This document shows, in pieces, positions 17,468 through 26,629 of a stretch of DNA of 64,000 nucleotides. The DNA lies in contig WQBJ01000005.1 in NCBI GenBank assembly GCA_013032095.1, positions 169,350-233,349 on the forward strand, read 5' to 3'. A program made the translations under genes and the position numbers. This stretch comes from Ruegeria atlantica. GTDB lineage: Bacteria > Pseudomonadota > Alphaproteobacteria > Rhodobacterales > Rhodobacteraceae. Under the pieces are notes generated by a model. It was not told the DNA's origin, did not search any database, and saw only the letters and a program-made list of their open reading frames with translations. Within the stretch, counting starts at the first letter, position 1; each line of letters opens with the position of its first letter.

Positions 17468-18346
17468 ATGACCGAGCAATCCCCATACACACCGCCCACC
17501 GTTTGGACCTGGGATAGCGAAAGCGGCGGCAGATTTGCCAACATTAACCGCCCTATCGCCGGGGCAACCCATGACAAGGATTTGCCGGTCGGGAAACACC
17601 CGCTGCAACTCTATTCACTGGCAACCCCCAACGGCGTCAAAGTAACGGTTATGCTTGAAGAGTTGCTGGCGCTGGGTCACGAAGGAGCCGAATACAACGC
17701 CTGGCTAATCAATATTGGTGACGGCGACCAGTTCAGTTCGGGTTTTGTCGGGGCCAACCCGAACTCAAAAATCCCTGCTCTGTGGGATCGCTCGGGCGAC
17801 GAGCCAGTACGCGTATTCGAAAGCGCCTCGATCCTGTTCCATCTGGCCGAGAAATTCGATGCCTTCTTGCCGAAATCGGGGCCTGAACGGACTGAGGTCA
17901 TGAACTGGGTGTTCTGGCAAATGGGCAGCGCGCCGTATCTGGGCGGGGGGTTTGGTCATTTCTACGCCTACGCACCCGAGAAATGGGAATACCCGATCAA
18001 CCGCTTTACCATGGAAACCAAACGACAACTGGATGTGCTGGACCGTCAATTGGAAGGCAAGACATTCATCACCGGCAAAGACTATACCATCGCCGACATG
18101 GCGATCTGGCCCTGGTACGGCCAGTTGGTTCTGGGCCGCCTTTATGACGCAGCCGAGTTTCTGGATGTTGATACTTATAAAAATGTAATGCGTTGGGCCA
18201 AGGCGATTGACGAACGCCCTGCTGTGCAGCGTGGCCGCATGGTCAACCGTGCGTTCGGCGAGCCGCACACTCAGCTGCACGAACGCCATGACGCCAGTGA
18301 TTTTGAAACCCGCACACAGGACAAGCTGGAACCGGCCGCGGAATAA
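17468..18346 (+). CDS. yghU: YghU-type glutathione S-transferase family protein
   Basis: A 292-residue GST of the YghU/YfcG (Nu-class) group. The long N-terminal extension ('PPTVWTWDSESGGRFANINRP') before the thioredoxin-like fold is characteristic. The TPNGVKV segment lies at the glutathione site, and the helical C-terminal domain carries 'YTIADMAIWPW'. Relatives have glutathione-dependent disulfide reductase and peroxidase activity. It is divergent from the YHS protein with 230 bp between starts, and a strong hairpin follows it. Confidence 0.92.
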   Translation: MTEQSPYTPPTVWTWDSESGGRFANINRPIAGATHDKDLPVGKHPLQLYSLATPNGVKVTVMLEELLALGHEGAEYNAWLINIGDGDQFSSGFVGANPNSKIPALWDRSGDEPVRVFESASILFHLAEKFDAFLPKSGPERTEVMNWVFWQMGSAPYLGGGFGHFYAYAPEKWEYPINRFTMETKRQLDVLDRQLEGKTFITGKDYTIADMAIWPWYGQLVLGRLYDAAEFLDVDTYKNVMRWAKAIDERPAVQRGRMVNRAFGEPHTQLHERHDASDFETRTQDKLEPAAE

Positions 18347-18353
18347 TCAAACG

Positions 18354-18380
18354 GCCCCGCGGTTCACCGGATCGCGGGGC
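18354..18380. terminator. Hairpin terminator between yghU and the SseB-like gene
   Basis: GCCCCGCG (18354-18361) pairs perfectly with CGCGGGGC (18373-18380) around an 11-nt loop in a 38-bp convergent gap, followed by 'ttgttt' on the plus strand. Confidence 0.75.
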
Positions 18381-18384
18381 TTGT

Positions 18385-19173
18385 TTACTTCAGGATCGGC
18401 GGCTTGTCCGGATCACTCCCCGGTGTGACACGCTCTACAACCCGTTCTTCTGGCTGAGGCAGGTCGAATTTCAGGCCAACCCGAGCCAATGCGGTGGCCG
18501 CCGGGTCATGCGCCCCGAAGAATCCAACATCCATTGCTCCCGCTTCGATCCCAGAAAAGGTCAGCGCCTCGGATGCGGCTTTGGCCAGAGCGGGTTCAGC
18601 CCCGTCAACCGCACCCACAAAGCCCAGAAGGTGGCCCGATCCACCCTCTTCCGTCTTGGTCCCGACCAGAAATGCAGCTTCGGCCAAGCCGACTGCCGTA
18701 GCAAGTTTCGCATCCAAAGCCTGCAACAAGTTGTCCGGCAACCCGACCGGCGGCAGGAACTCGGCCAGACGTTGATGCACCTCTTCAGGGGCATGTTCCA
18801 ACGTTGTGGCGAGCCAGCCCAGAGCCTCAGTTGGGATCAGCATTGACGATGGCGCGACCTCAAGGTTCAATCCCAGACCGATCTCCTGATCGGCCAGCAT
18901 CGAGGACAACACCCGCCCCGACAAAGCTAAATAAGGTACGGGCCGTTCCGCAAAACGGGCAAGCCGGTCTTCTCGATCAAAGACCAGTACAAAACGGCCA
19001 TCCGCCACATCGAACAGCTCGGGCGTGACGTTTTCGCCTTGCGCCTCTTCAGCCAACAGCAGGAATAGCTCGCTATCCGCGAGTCGTTCAAAGAACCGTA
19101 GGCGTGCTGCGTCATCCTGCGGGTTGGCTTCCATGGCGGCATGAGCGGCATCGAGGGCCGTTGTGTCAGTCAT
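18385..19173 (-). CDS. SseB family protein
   Basis: A 262-residue cytoplasmic protein with an SseB N-terminal domain: 'LFLLLAEEA', the 'VLVFDREDRLARFAE' strand-helix and 'PVPYLALSGRVLSSML'. The C-terminal half holds an SseB C-terminal-like region. SseB-type proteins (enhanced serine sensitivity) have no established biochemical activity. Its ATG overlaps the end of the upstream UDG-like gene by 8 bp, so the two are likely co-transcribed and coupled. It ends close to the yghU terminator. Confidence 0.8.
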   Translation of the reverse strand: MTDTTALDAAHAAMEANPQDDAARLRFFERLADSELFLLLAEEAQGENVTPELFDVADGRFVLVFDREDRLARFAERPVPYLALSGRVLSSMLADQEIGLGLNLEVAPSSMLIPTEALGWLATTLEHAPEEVHQRLAEFLPPVGLPDNLLQALDAKLATAVGLAEAAFLVGTKTEEGGSGHLLGFVGAVDGAEPALAKAASEALTFSGIEAGAMDVGFFGAHDPAATALARVGLKFDLPQPEERVVERVTPGSDPDKPPILK

Positions 19174-19753
19174 TCAGAACCTCTTGTACCCGCGCACGCA
19201 GAACCGGCAGAAGTTCGGCTTCGAACCACGGATTTTTCTTCAACCATGCCGTATTTCGCCAGGACGGATGAGGCAAGGGGAAGACACGCGGCGCATGGTC
19301 TCGCCAATTAGAAACGGTGTCAGTGACGGCGGTGCGCGATCCCAAGTGGTACCTATGCGCATGCCCCCCGATCAGAACCGTCAACGGCACCTCTCCCAGT
19401 TCCTCCATCACCCTGCCATGCCATGTCCGCCCGCAAACGGTGGGCGGTGGCAAGTCGGCCTTACGTTCGTTGTACCCCGGAAAACAAAACGCCATCGGGA
19501 CAATCGCCACATGGGCGCGGTCATAGAACACCGTCTCATCAATCCCGAGCCAGTCGCGCAACCGGTCCCCCGAGGGGTCAGTGAAAGGACGGCCCGAGGC
19601 ATGAACCCGCGCCCCCGGTGCCTGCCCCGCAACCAACAGTCGCGCACCGGACCTGAACCATACCACAGGACGCGGTTCATGAGCGGTATACGTACCCTTA
19701 AACTTGTCTGCGCAAATCCGGCAGGACTCTATCTCTGTTTGTAGCGAATTCAT
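19166..19753 (-). CDS. Uracil-DNA glycosylase family protein, probable Fe-S type
   Basis: A 195-residue member of the UDG superfamily. Motif 1 reads 'GQAPGARVHASGRPF' near residues 44-58 and motif 2 'HPSWRN' near the C-terminus. Four cysteines follow the family 4/5 iron-sulfur pattern: C-x2-C near residue 11, then a Cys in 'AFCFPGYN' and another 17 residues later in 'TVCGR'. Such enzymes remove uracil or damaged bases from DNA, but this compact subgroup is not well characterised. The motif 1 Asp/Glu used for catalysis in other families is not obvious. It is co-transcribed with the SseB-like gene. Confidence 0.78.
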   Translation of the reverse strand: MNSLQTEIESCRICADKFKGTYTAHEPRPVVWFRSGARLLVAGQAPGARVHASGRPFTDPSGDRLRDWLGIDETVFYDRAHVAIVPMAFCFPGYNERKADLPPPTVCGRTWHGRVMEELGEVPLTVLIGGHAHRYHLGSRTAVTDTVSNWRDHAPRVFPLPHPSWRNTAWLKKNPWFEAELLPVLRARVQEVLND

Positions 19754-19981
19754 CAGATCGCAAGATTTCCTGCATCAAACTGGTTGACGAACAAGGTGAA
19801 AGATAGTCAACGCGCGCACAGGGTCCAACCGTTGCAAAAGTCACAATCTCAAAAGTGAGCTTGAGCGCACATTGATCATTTGTTTCACAATTCGACATAA
19901 TGTAGCCAACATGGACCCATAAATTAACCGCTCACCAACCCGAGCGATACACCAAACAAACGCCAGAGCAGCAGGCCGTGA

Positions 19982-20641
19982 ATGCTTGAGTTTGAGAATG
20001 TCAGTAAGTCCTTTTGGACCGGAACACGCCGCAAGGTGATCCTGGATCGGGTTTCGTTCCGGATTGAACTGGGCCGATCCATTGGCATTCTCGCCCCAAA
20101 CGGCACGGGCAAAACCACGCTGATTAACATGATGGCTGGGCTGGAAAAACCGGACGAGGGCGTAATCCGAAAAGACTGCCGAATCTCATTCCCGATGGGG
20201 TTTTCCGGCGGTGTGGCAAATAAACTGTCAGCTTTGGAAAACGCACGCTACATCGCCAAGATCTACGGGATGGATCCCGACTATGTCGAAGCCTACTGCA
20301 GTTGGCTGTGCGGTCTGGGCGAGTACTTCAATCAACCGCTTGGGACATATTCATCCGGTATGCGGGCACGGTTCACATTTGCCCTGATGCTGGCGCTGGA
20401 CTTCGACATGTACCTGATTGATGAGGGCATGCCCGCGACAACCGATGTTGAGTTCAACAGAAAAGCTGGTGACATTTTAAGGGAGCGCTTGCGCACAACC
20501 ACACTGGTAATCGTGTCTCACAAACCCGACGTCCTAGAAAAATTTGCACAGCAGGCCGCCGTTTTGGTGGACGGTCAACTGTATATGTTCGACACCTTGG
20601 AAGAGGCAAAGCAGCTATATGACTACCAAACCCAAGGCTAA
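19982..20641 (+). CDS. kpsT: Capsular polysaccharide ABC exporter ATP-binding protein (KpsT-like)
   Basis: A 219-residue ATPase with Walker A APNGTGKTT at residues 38-46, the signature 'YSSGMRARFTFAL' and Walker B 'DMYLIDEG'. The short length and the 'SYG/YSSGM' style of signature match KpsT/Wzm-Wzt capsule exporters. It should pair with a KpsM permease, but none lies nearby. The upstream gap 19754-19981 (228 bp) has a GTTGAC/GTCAAC inverted repeat at 19783-19788 and 19806-19811, so the gene probably has its own promoter. The next gene overlaps it by 23 bp. Confidence 0.88.
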   Translation: MLEFENVSKSFWTGTRRKVILDRVSFRIELGRSIGILAPNGTGKTTLINMMAGLEKPDEGVIRKDCRISFPMGFSGGVANKLSALENARYIAKIYGMDPDYVEAYCSWLCGLGEYFNQPLGTYSSGMRARFTFALMLALDFDMYLIDEGMPATTDVEFNRKAGDILRERLRTTTLVIVSHKPDVLEKFAQQAAVLVDGQLYMFDTLEEAKQLYDYQTQG

Positions 20642-22193
20642 GAAATACCGCTGGCGTGGCAAACGTCAGGAAACGAGTTCGCCAGATGCCCGAACCGATG
20701 CAATGTCGCGCATCAGAAAAGCGATGCAAACGTCCGATGCGGCGAACGATGCGCAGCCCTCGACCGACATCGACGCGATCAAGCGAGAGGGGCTGACAGG
20801 GCGGCAACTGCGCATCGCGCGTCGTCTGGCGCAAAAAAACGGTCTTACGGCAACCTCAGATTACGACGCGGTACGCCTGCTGCGTCAAAGCGGAGTAGAC
20901 CCGTTTGAACGGGCCAATCTGCTGGATCTGGCGGCCGAGAAAAAGGACGCGACGGATCAGGCAAAAGACAAGATCACGATCCAGCTACCGCAAACGATCA
21001 AGCAATCCCCAAAGAACCTGCCAGGCCCCGAGTTGAGTCCAGCAGAGCGCCGCAATCTTGAAATCGGCGATATTCAAAAAGAGATCGCCCGCCGTCGCAA
21101 GCGCAAGCTGTTGGCTCTGTTTGCGCGTCTGGCGGCATTTGTCCTGCTGCCAACCCTGATCGTAGGCGTGTATTTCTACCGATACGCCACCCCGATGTAC
21201 GCGAGCGACTCTGCCTTTTCGATTCTGCAGGCAGACGGTGCAGGAGCTTCGTTTGGTGGATTTCTAGCAGGCACGCAATACGCCACTGCGCAGGACTCGG
21301 TTGCTACTCAGGAATTCATGGAGTCAAAGGACGCTCTGTTGCGGCTGGAGCGGGACACGAATTTCTCGGAAATCTTCAAGCAGGACTGGATCGACCCTAT
21401 CCAGCGCCTGCCGCAAGATGCAACGCTGGAAGACACTTACAAGCTGTTCAGGCGCATGGTCACCATCGGCTACGATCCAAGCGACGGCATCATCCGAATG
21501 GAAGTTGCGGCACCAGCGCCTGAGATTTCGGTTGAACTCTCCAGTCTGCTTTTGTCCTACGCGGAAGAAACGATAAACGGTCTGACCGAATTGAAGCGAG
21601 ATGATCAGATGCGCGAAGCCGTTGCTGGTTTCGAATTGGCGCAAGAAGAACGCCGGAAAGCGCAAGAGCAGTTGATCGAACTTCAATTGCAAGGGGCGGT
21701 ACTGGACCCGGAAAACGTTCTCGCCGGCCTGCGGACGCGTATCAATGCGATCGAAATCGAGTTGCAAGAGAAAGAACTGCAACTGGCGGCCCTGCTGGAC
21801 AACCTGCGCCCAAACCAGGCCAAGGTCGACGGAGTTCGTGCGGATATCCAAAGGCTCGAAGTTGTGCTGGCGGGACTGAACGCGGAAATGCTGGACGCTT
21901 CGGCGGGTGAAAACTCGCTGGCGCAGCTAAGCGTACGCATTCAGATGGCTCAGGCCGACCTCGCCGCCCGGGATATGATGCTGCAGACCGCCTTGCAGCA
22001 AATGGAAACCACGCGGACCGAGGCCAATCGCAAAGTGCGATATCTGACGGTGTCTGTGAGGCCGGTCGCAAGCGAGGAACCCACTTATCCGCGCAAGTTC
22101 GAAAATACGATTTTGGCTTTCCTGTTGTTTGCTGGTATTTACCTGATGATCTCGCTTACCGCGTCGGTCCTTCGTGAACAGGTATCCTCGTAA
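20619..22193 (+). CDS. kpsE: Capsule export inner-membrane protein (KpsE-like, long N-terminus)
   Basis: A 524-residue polysaccharide co-polymerase family protein. Residues 1-160 are cytoplasmic, charged and include a helical segment 'LTGRQLRIARRLAQKNGL'. A first membrane helix lies at about 165-187, a long periplasmic part with coiled coil ('ELQEKELQLAALLDNL') follows, and a second membrane helix is near the C-terminus. The fold matches KpsE/CtrB proteins that link the ABC exporter to the outer-membrane channel, but those are about 380 residues; the extra N-terminus is unusual. The start at 20619 overlaps kpsT and implies translational coupling. Confidence 0.82.
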   Translation: MTTKPKAKKYRWRGKRQETSSPDARTDAMSRIRKAMQTSDAANDAQPSTDIDAIKREGLTGRQLRIARRLAQKNGLTATSDYDAVRLLRQSGVDPFERANLLDLAAEKKDATDQAKDKITIQLPQTIKQSPKNLPGPELSPAERRNLEIGDIQKEIARRRKRKLLALFARLAAFVLLPTLIVGVYFYRYATPMYASDSAFSILQADGAGASFGGFLAGTQYATAQDSVATQEFMESKDALLRLERDTNFSEIFKQDWIDPIQRLPQDATLEDTYKLFRRMVTIGYDPSDGIIRMEVAAPAPEISVELSSLLLSYAEETINGLTELKRDDQMREAVAGFELAQEERRKAQEQLIELQLQGAVLDPENVLAGLRTRINAIEIELQEKELQLAALLDNLRPNQAKVDGVRADIQRLEVVLAGLNAEMLDASAGENSLAQLSVRIQMAQADLAARDMMLQTALQQMETTRTEANRKVRYLTVSVRPVASEEPTYPRKFENTILAFLLFAGIYLMISLTASVLREQVSS

Positions 22194-22198
22194 GACAC

Positions 22199-23032
22199 AT
22201 GAAACATGTAAAAATCTCCGATCTCACGGTCGGCAATGATCTGCCCCTGACGATCATTGCAGGCCCCTGCCAGCTTGAAACCGCCGATCACGCCCAGATG
22301 ATCGCGGGAAAAATGAAAGAGGCCTGCGACGCCGCCGGCGCTCAGTATGTGTTCAAAGCCTCATATGACAAGGCGAACCGAACGTCACTGTCCGGCAAGC
22401 GGGGCATGGGGATTGATGCCGGGCTGAAAGTGTTGGACGACATCCGTAAGACAATGGGCATTCCAGTGCTGACCGATGTTCATACTGAGGCGCAGTGCGC
22501 TGTGGCTGCCGACGCGGTGGATGTACTACAAATTCCGGCCTTCCTGTGCCGCCAGACCGATATGCTGTTGGCGGCTGGCAATACCGGAAAAGCTGTGAAT
22601 GTTAAAAAGGGACAGTTTCTGGCCCCATGGGAAATGGGCAATATCGTCGATAAGATTGAAAGCACAGGAAACCAGAACATCCTTCTGACCGAGCGTGGAA
22701 CTTCCTTCGGTTACAACACGCTGGTGGCGGACATGCGCGGCCTGCCGCAAATGGCAAAAACGGGCTATCCGGTTGTTATGGACGCGACGCACTCGGTTCA
22801 GCAGCCCGGTGGCAAAGGTGGTTCCTCTGGTGGTCAGCGCGAGTTCGCCCCTGTCATGGCCCGTGCCGCAGTCTCTTTGGGCGTCGGGGCGGTATTTATC
22901 GAAACGCATCAGGACCCCGATTCGGCGCCCTCTGACGGGCCAAATATGATCCCTCTCGATCAAATGCCTCAACTCATTGACACATTGATGCGCTTTGATG
23001 CTTTGGCCAAAGCCAATCCAATTCAGATCTAG
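22199..23032 (+). CDS. kdsA: 3-deoxy-8-phosphooctulonate synthase (KDO-8-P synthase)
   Basis: A 277-residue class I aldolase-like TIM barrel. 'IAGPCQLET' near the start, 'FKASYDKANRTS' and 'LLTERGTSFGYN' are the KdsA signatures for binding phosphoenolpyruvate and arabinose-5-phosphate. It makes KDO-8-phosphate, used for lipopolysaccharide core and, in ABC-type capsules, for the KDO linker on the lipid carrier. It starts 5 bp after the kpsE-like gene, so it is probably in the same operon. That supports a KDO-linked capsule. Confidence 0.95.
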   Translation: MKHVKISDLTVGNDLPLTIIAGPCQLETADHAQMIAGKMKEACDAAGAQYVFKASYDKANRTSLSGKRGMGIDAGLKVLDDIRKTMGIPVLTDVHTEAQCAVAADAVDVLQIPAFLCRQTDMLLAAGNTGKAVNVKKGQFLAPWEMGNIVDKIESTGNQNILLTERGTSFGYNTLVADMRGLPQMAKTGYPVVMDATHSVQQPGGKGGSSGGQREFAPVMARAAVSLGVGAVFIETHQDPDSAPSDGPNMIPLDQMPQLIDTLMRFDALAKANPIQI

Positions 23033-23046
23033 ACAAGAGCGACAGT

Positions 23047-24543
23047 ATGACCAAACCCATCCCCGAGGTGACTCCAAACACCTGGAGCTTTTTGCGCGAT
23101 CCAATGATCAAGCCCACGGGCTTTCGCGAATATGACGCCCGCTGGAAATACCCGGAAGAGATCAACCTTCCTGGCATGACAGCACTTGGGTTGGGTTTGG
23201 GCACGCAGATGCGCAAACGCGGGATCGAGCCGGTGATTGCGGTCGGCAACGACTATCGCGACTATTCTCTGGCAATCAAAAATGCCTTGATCCTGGGCCT
23301 GATGCAGGCGGGCATTCAGGTCAAGGATATTGGCCCGGCGCTCAGCCCGATGGCTTATTTCGCACAGTTTCACCTGAACGTACCTGCGGTCGCGATGGTC
23401 ACCGCCAGTCACAATCCGAACGGCTGGACTGGTGTAAAGATGGGCTTTGACCGTCCACTGACCCACGGCCCGGATGAAATGTCGGAACTGCGCGACATCG
23501 TTCTAAACGGCGAAGGCGTCTCCCACGAAGGTGGCTCGTACGAATTCATTGAGGGCGTGAAAGAGGCCTATATCGACGATCTGGTCGGCGACTTCAAAAT
23601 GTCCCGCCCGCTTAAAGTTGTCTGTGCGACAGGCAACGGAACAGCCTCGGCCTTTGCGCCCGAGATTTTCGAACGCATGGGGGTCGAAGTGGTGCCCAGC
23701 CACAATCGACTTGATTACACATTCCCCAACTACAACCCCAACCCAGAGGCCATGGAGATGCTCCACGACATGGCCAACACCGTGAAGTCCAGCGGTGCCG
23801 ATCTGGCGCTGGGGTTTGACGGTGACGGTGACCGGTGCGGTGTTGTGGATGATGAGGGCGAGGAGATTTTCGCCGACAAAGTCGGTGTGATCATGGCCCG
23901 CGACCTAGCCAAGCTGTATCCAAACTCGACCTTTGTCGCTGATGTGAAATCGACCGGACTGTTTGCCAGTGATCCCGAGTTGCAGGCGCGCGGCGTCACA
24001 GCCGACTACTGGAAAACAGGTCACAGCCACATGAAGCGCCGGGTGAAAGAGATCAACGCTCTGGCCGGATTCGAAAAGTCGGGTCACTACTTCCTGGCCG
24101 AACCAATCGGCCGCGGCTATGACTGCGGTATGCGGGTGGCCGTGGAAATCTGCAAACTGATGGATCGCAACCCGGACAAAAGCATGTCCGACCTGCGCAA
24201 GGCGCTACCGAAAACATGGTCAACGCCGACCATGTCACCTTACGCCGCCGACACTGAGAAATACGACATCCTCAAGCGGCTGGTGGACAAGCTGGTCGCC
24301 AAAGCCGATGCCAGCGAAACCTTCGCAGGCCGCGCGATCAAAGAGGTTGTCACGGTCAACGGCGCCCGGGTCATTCTGGATAATGGCAGCTGGGGTCTGG
24401 TGCGCGCCTCGTCGAACACACCGAATCTGGTTGTGGTCTGTGAAAGCAGCGAAAGCGAGGACGAGATGCGTGCTATCTTCGCAGACATTGACGCCGTTAT
24501 CCGGACTGAACCTGGAGTAGGTGACTACGATCAGACCATCTGA
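23047..24543 (+). CDS. Phosphomannomutase/phosphoglucomutase
   Basis: A 498-residue alpha-D-phosphohexomutase with four domains. The phosphoserine loop TASHNPNG has Ser121, the metal loop is 'GFDGDGDRCG' near residue 257, and a sugar-binding loop 'EKSGHYF' follows. A C-terminal phosphate-binding domain contains 'VRASSNTPNL'. It interconverts hexose 1- and 6-phosphates to feed nucleotide-sugar synthesis. It starts 14 bp after kdsA, so it probably supplies sugar for the capsule or LPS. The precise preference for mannose or glucose cannot be told. A terminator follows. Confidence 0.93.
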   Translation: MTKPIPEVTPNTWSFLRDPMIKPTGFREYDARWKYPEEINLPGMTALGLGLGTQMRKRGIEPVIAVGNDYRDYSLAIKNALILGLMQAGIQVKDIGPALSPMAYFAQFHLNVPAVAMVTASHNPNGWTGVKMGFDRPLTHGPDEMSELRDIVLNGEGVSHEGGSYEFIEGVKEAYIDDLVGDFKMSRPLKVVCATGNGTASAFAPEIFERMGVEVVPSHNRLDYTFPNYNPNPEAMEMLHDMANTVKSSGADLALGFDGDGDRCGVVDDEGEEIFADKVGVIMARDLAKLYPNSTFVADVKSTGLFASDPELQARGVTADYWKTGHSHMKRRVKEINALAGFEKSGHYFLAEPIGRGYDCGMRVAVEICKLMDRNPDKSMSDLRKALPKTWSTPTMSPYAADTEKYDILKRLVDKLVAKADASETFAGRAIKEVVTVNGARVILDNGSWGLVRASSNTPNLVVVCESSESEDEMRAIFADIDAVIRTEPGVGDYDQTI

Positions 24544-24552
24544 CCCGGATTT

Positions 24553-24578
24553 GGGGCGCCATTGGCGCCCCGTCTTTT
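24553..24578 (+). terminator. Intrinsic terminator after the phosphohexomutase gene
   Basis: GGGGCGCC (24553-24560) pairs with GGCGCCCC (24564-24571) around a 3-nt loop and is followed by 'gtctttt'. It lies in the convergent gap before the asmA-like gene and slightly overlaps that gene's stop. Confidence 0.85.
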
Positions 24579-26532
24579 AATCCCTTCCAAGCAATTTGAG
24601 CAGACCTTTTTTTGCCTCTTCTTCCAGCTTGTTTTTCAGCGCATCCTCCACATCTTCTGTGTCGGTCACCACGGTGTCGAGCTCATCCCCGACCTTATCC
24701 AGAACCTTCTGCTTGGCGTCACTCTCCAGGTCCTTAAGCTGGCCTTCGGCGGCGGCCTCAATCACTTTGGTTAGATCTGGTTTGATCGACGGGTTACTCC
24801 ACGGCCCGACAATCCGCACCGGCACGGACAGGCCTTGCCCGGAATTTGCGCGCAGCGCGGTGGGCGTGAACAGATAGTCGATGGTACGTGCCCCAAGATT
24901 GACTTGCCCTGTCCCATCGGCCCGGAAATTTTCCAGTGACATCAGCAAATCTCGATTGGTCAGGACGCCTTGATCAATGGTGAAACTGGCCGTCAGGCTG
25001 TTGAACACCGTTGTTCCACCTGTGCCTTTGCCCCGCCCCATCAGGCGGTCCAGATCAAAGCCCGAGATCACGCCCTGTCCTACGTTCAAACTGCCCTTGC
25101 CGCTGAGCGAGCGCATGATCTCGTCTTCGGTCTGACCGACGCCCAGAAATTCGAACTCTCCTGACCCTGCGCCCGACAATCGGTCGATTCCGGCAAGCGT
25201 AGAAAGAGCATCCTGGATGTCCACATCTTGCGCGCTCAGCTTGCCGCCTACAGACAGGCCATTTCGCTTGTTTGCAACCACCTGCCCGTTCACTTGCCCC
25301 GAGAACAGAGTGGCCGGGTTCATCCGTAGTACAGCCCGGGATCTATCCAGGCTCAGCGTCAGGTCGCTGGGGCCCAGCTTCACTTCGGGCACCGCTATCG
25401 AAGAGGCCGTCAGACGAATTTCCCCGTTGGCGAGCGATAAGGCTGACGCGTCAATTGGGGTCTTTGACCAACCGTCGGCCGGAGACGAACCCGCGCCAGA
25501 GCCGCCCCCCGTTGTTTCAAGCCCCTCGTTGTATCGGGACAAATCAATATCCCCGCCCTTCAGCCGCGCCGTGATTTTCGGCGTGGCCGCGATCTCGATA
25601 TCCGCCTCTCCCGCAAAATGGTTGTGATCCAGTTGCGCCACCATGTTACGGAGAGAGATACGCCCCTCCTGCGTATAGGTCATCTGCGCCGACACATCGG
25701 CCACGCGCCCCAGCCCCAGTGGCACCCCGACCCCGGCCTGACCAAAAGCGGCCAGCATCTTTTGTGTATTTTGCGTTTTGACTTCCAGACTGCCGTCCAT
25801 TTCACCCGCAAGATTTACACGACCGTCGAAACCAACCTCACCTCCCGGCGCGGTCAGAGCCAGTTGCAGCGGTGTTGCAACCCCTGAGGCATATGCGGGC
25901 AGGTCAGGAATTTTGAGGTCGACGTTCACCTTGCCGCCCGGCACCCCCATCTGCGCCTGCATAATCATGGGAGAGGTCGGACCCGGCCAACTGGCCGACA
26001 AATCGACATTCGAGAAACCGAACTTCGTGGCGCCATTTTCGATATAGATCAACCGCGCGTTTGTCAGTTCCAAATGGTCCAGAGTCACCTCGCCCTGCGG
26101 AGATCCGGATGGTGCAGCGGTGTCCTCTGAGGTGGTCGTCTGCGTCGCCGCAGAGCTCAGCTCCCAATTCCCACGCCCCTCGGACAGTTCAAGCCGCAGC
26201 ACCGGGTTGTCCGCAATGATCCGCCTAATCCGCAAGTCTCCGTTCAGCAAGGCCGAAGCATCCACCCCAATGGCGAGGCTTTCCGCGCTGAGCATCGGCT
26301 CAGACTCGGCCCAGGGCGCGTTTTCGAAGGTGACCGGACCGGTCTCCATTCCCAAAACCGGCCAGAAGGACAGGTGCACATCACCCGACAACGTCAGTTC
26401 GCGCCCTGTCTCACTTTTGACCTGCTCGGCCAGGATCGCTGCCAGCTTGTCCCCCGGCATCAGCAACAACGCGCCGATGACCAACCCGAATGCGGCCACG
26501 AAAAGAAAGAGTATGCGCAACAGCCACTTCAT
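24577..26532 (-). CDS. AsmA family protein
   Basis: A 651-residue inner-membrane-anchored protein. One hydrophobic N-terminal helix ('LLRILFLFVAAFGLVIGALLL') is followed by an AsmA/VPS13-like periplasmic beta-groove region ('GRELTLSGDVHLSFWPVLGM') and the C-terminal AsmA-2 region ending in a coiled, charged tail. AsmA-like proteins bridge the envelope and are thought to move phospholipid to the outer membrane. I choose the ATG at 26532 because it has a GGAGAG-type ribosome site; an ATG 27 bp upstream lacks one. It is divergent from rimO. Confidence 0.88.
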   Translation of the reverse strand: MKWLLRILFLFVAAFGLVIGALLLMPGDKLAAILAEQVKSETGRELTLSGDVHLSFWPVLGMETGPVTFENAPWAESEPMLSAESLAIGVDASALLNGDLRIRRIIADNPVLRLELSEGRGNWELSSAATQTTTSEDTAAPSGSPQGEVTLDHLELTNARLIYIENGATKFGFSNVDLSASWPGPTSPMIMQAQMGVPGGKVNVDLKIPDLPAYASGVATPLQLALTAPGGEVGFDGRVNLAGEMDGSLEVKTQNTQKMLAAFGQAGVGVPLGLGRVADVSAQMTYTQEGRISLRNMVAQLDHNHFAGEADIEIAATPKITARLKGGDIDLSRYNEGLETTGGGSGAGSSPADGWSKTPIDASALSLANGEIRLTASSIAVPEVKLGPSDLTLSLDRSRAVLRMNPATLFSGQVNGQVVANKRNGLSVGGKLSAQDVDIQDALSTLAGIDRLSGAGSGEFEFLGVGQTEDEIMRSLSGKGSLNVGQGVISGFDLDRLMGRGKGTGGTTVFNSLTASFTIDQGVLTNRDLLMSLENFRADGTGQVNLGARTIDYLFTPTALRANSGQGLSVPVRIVGPWSNPSIKPDLTKVIEAAAEGQLKDLESDAKQKVLDKVGDELDTVVTDTEDVEDALKNKLEEEAKKGLLKLLGRD

Positions 26533-26629
26533 TTTTCTGCTCTCCGCTTTTTTGGGCATGCGTTAAAAAGATCATTCAAAGCCTAGCGCACATTTGCAAG
26601 GGGAAGCTTTCCCCACTATATGCCGCGCC

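Noticed and set aside
19783..19811. GTTGAC/GTCAAC inverted repeat before kpsT as an operator
   Set aside because: Only 6-bp arms with a 17-bp gap; not enough by itself to call a site.
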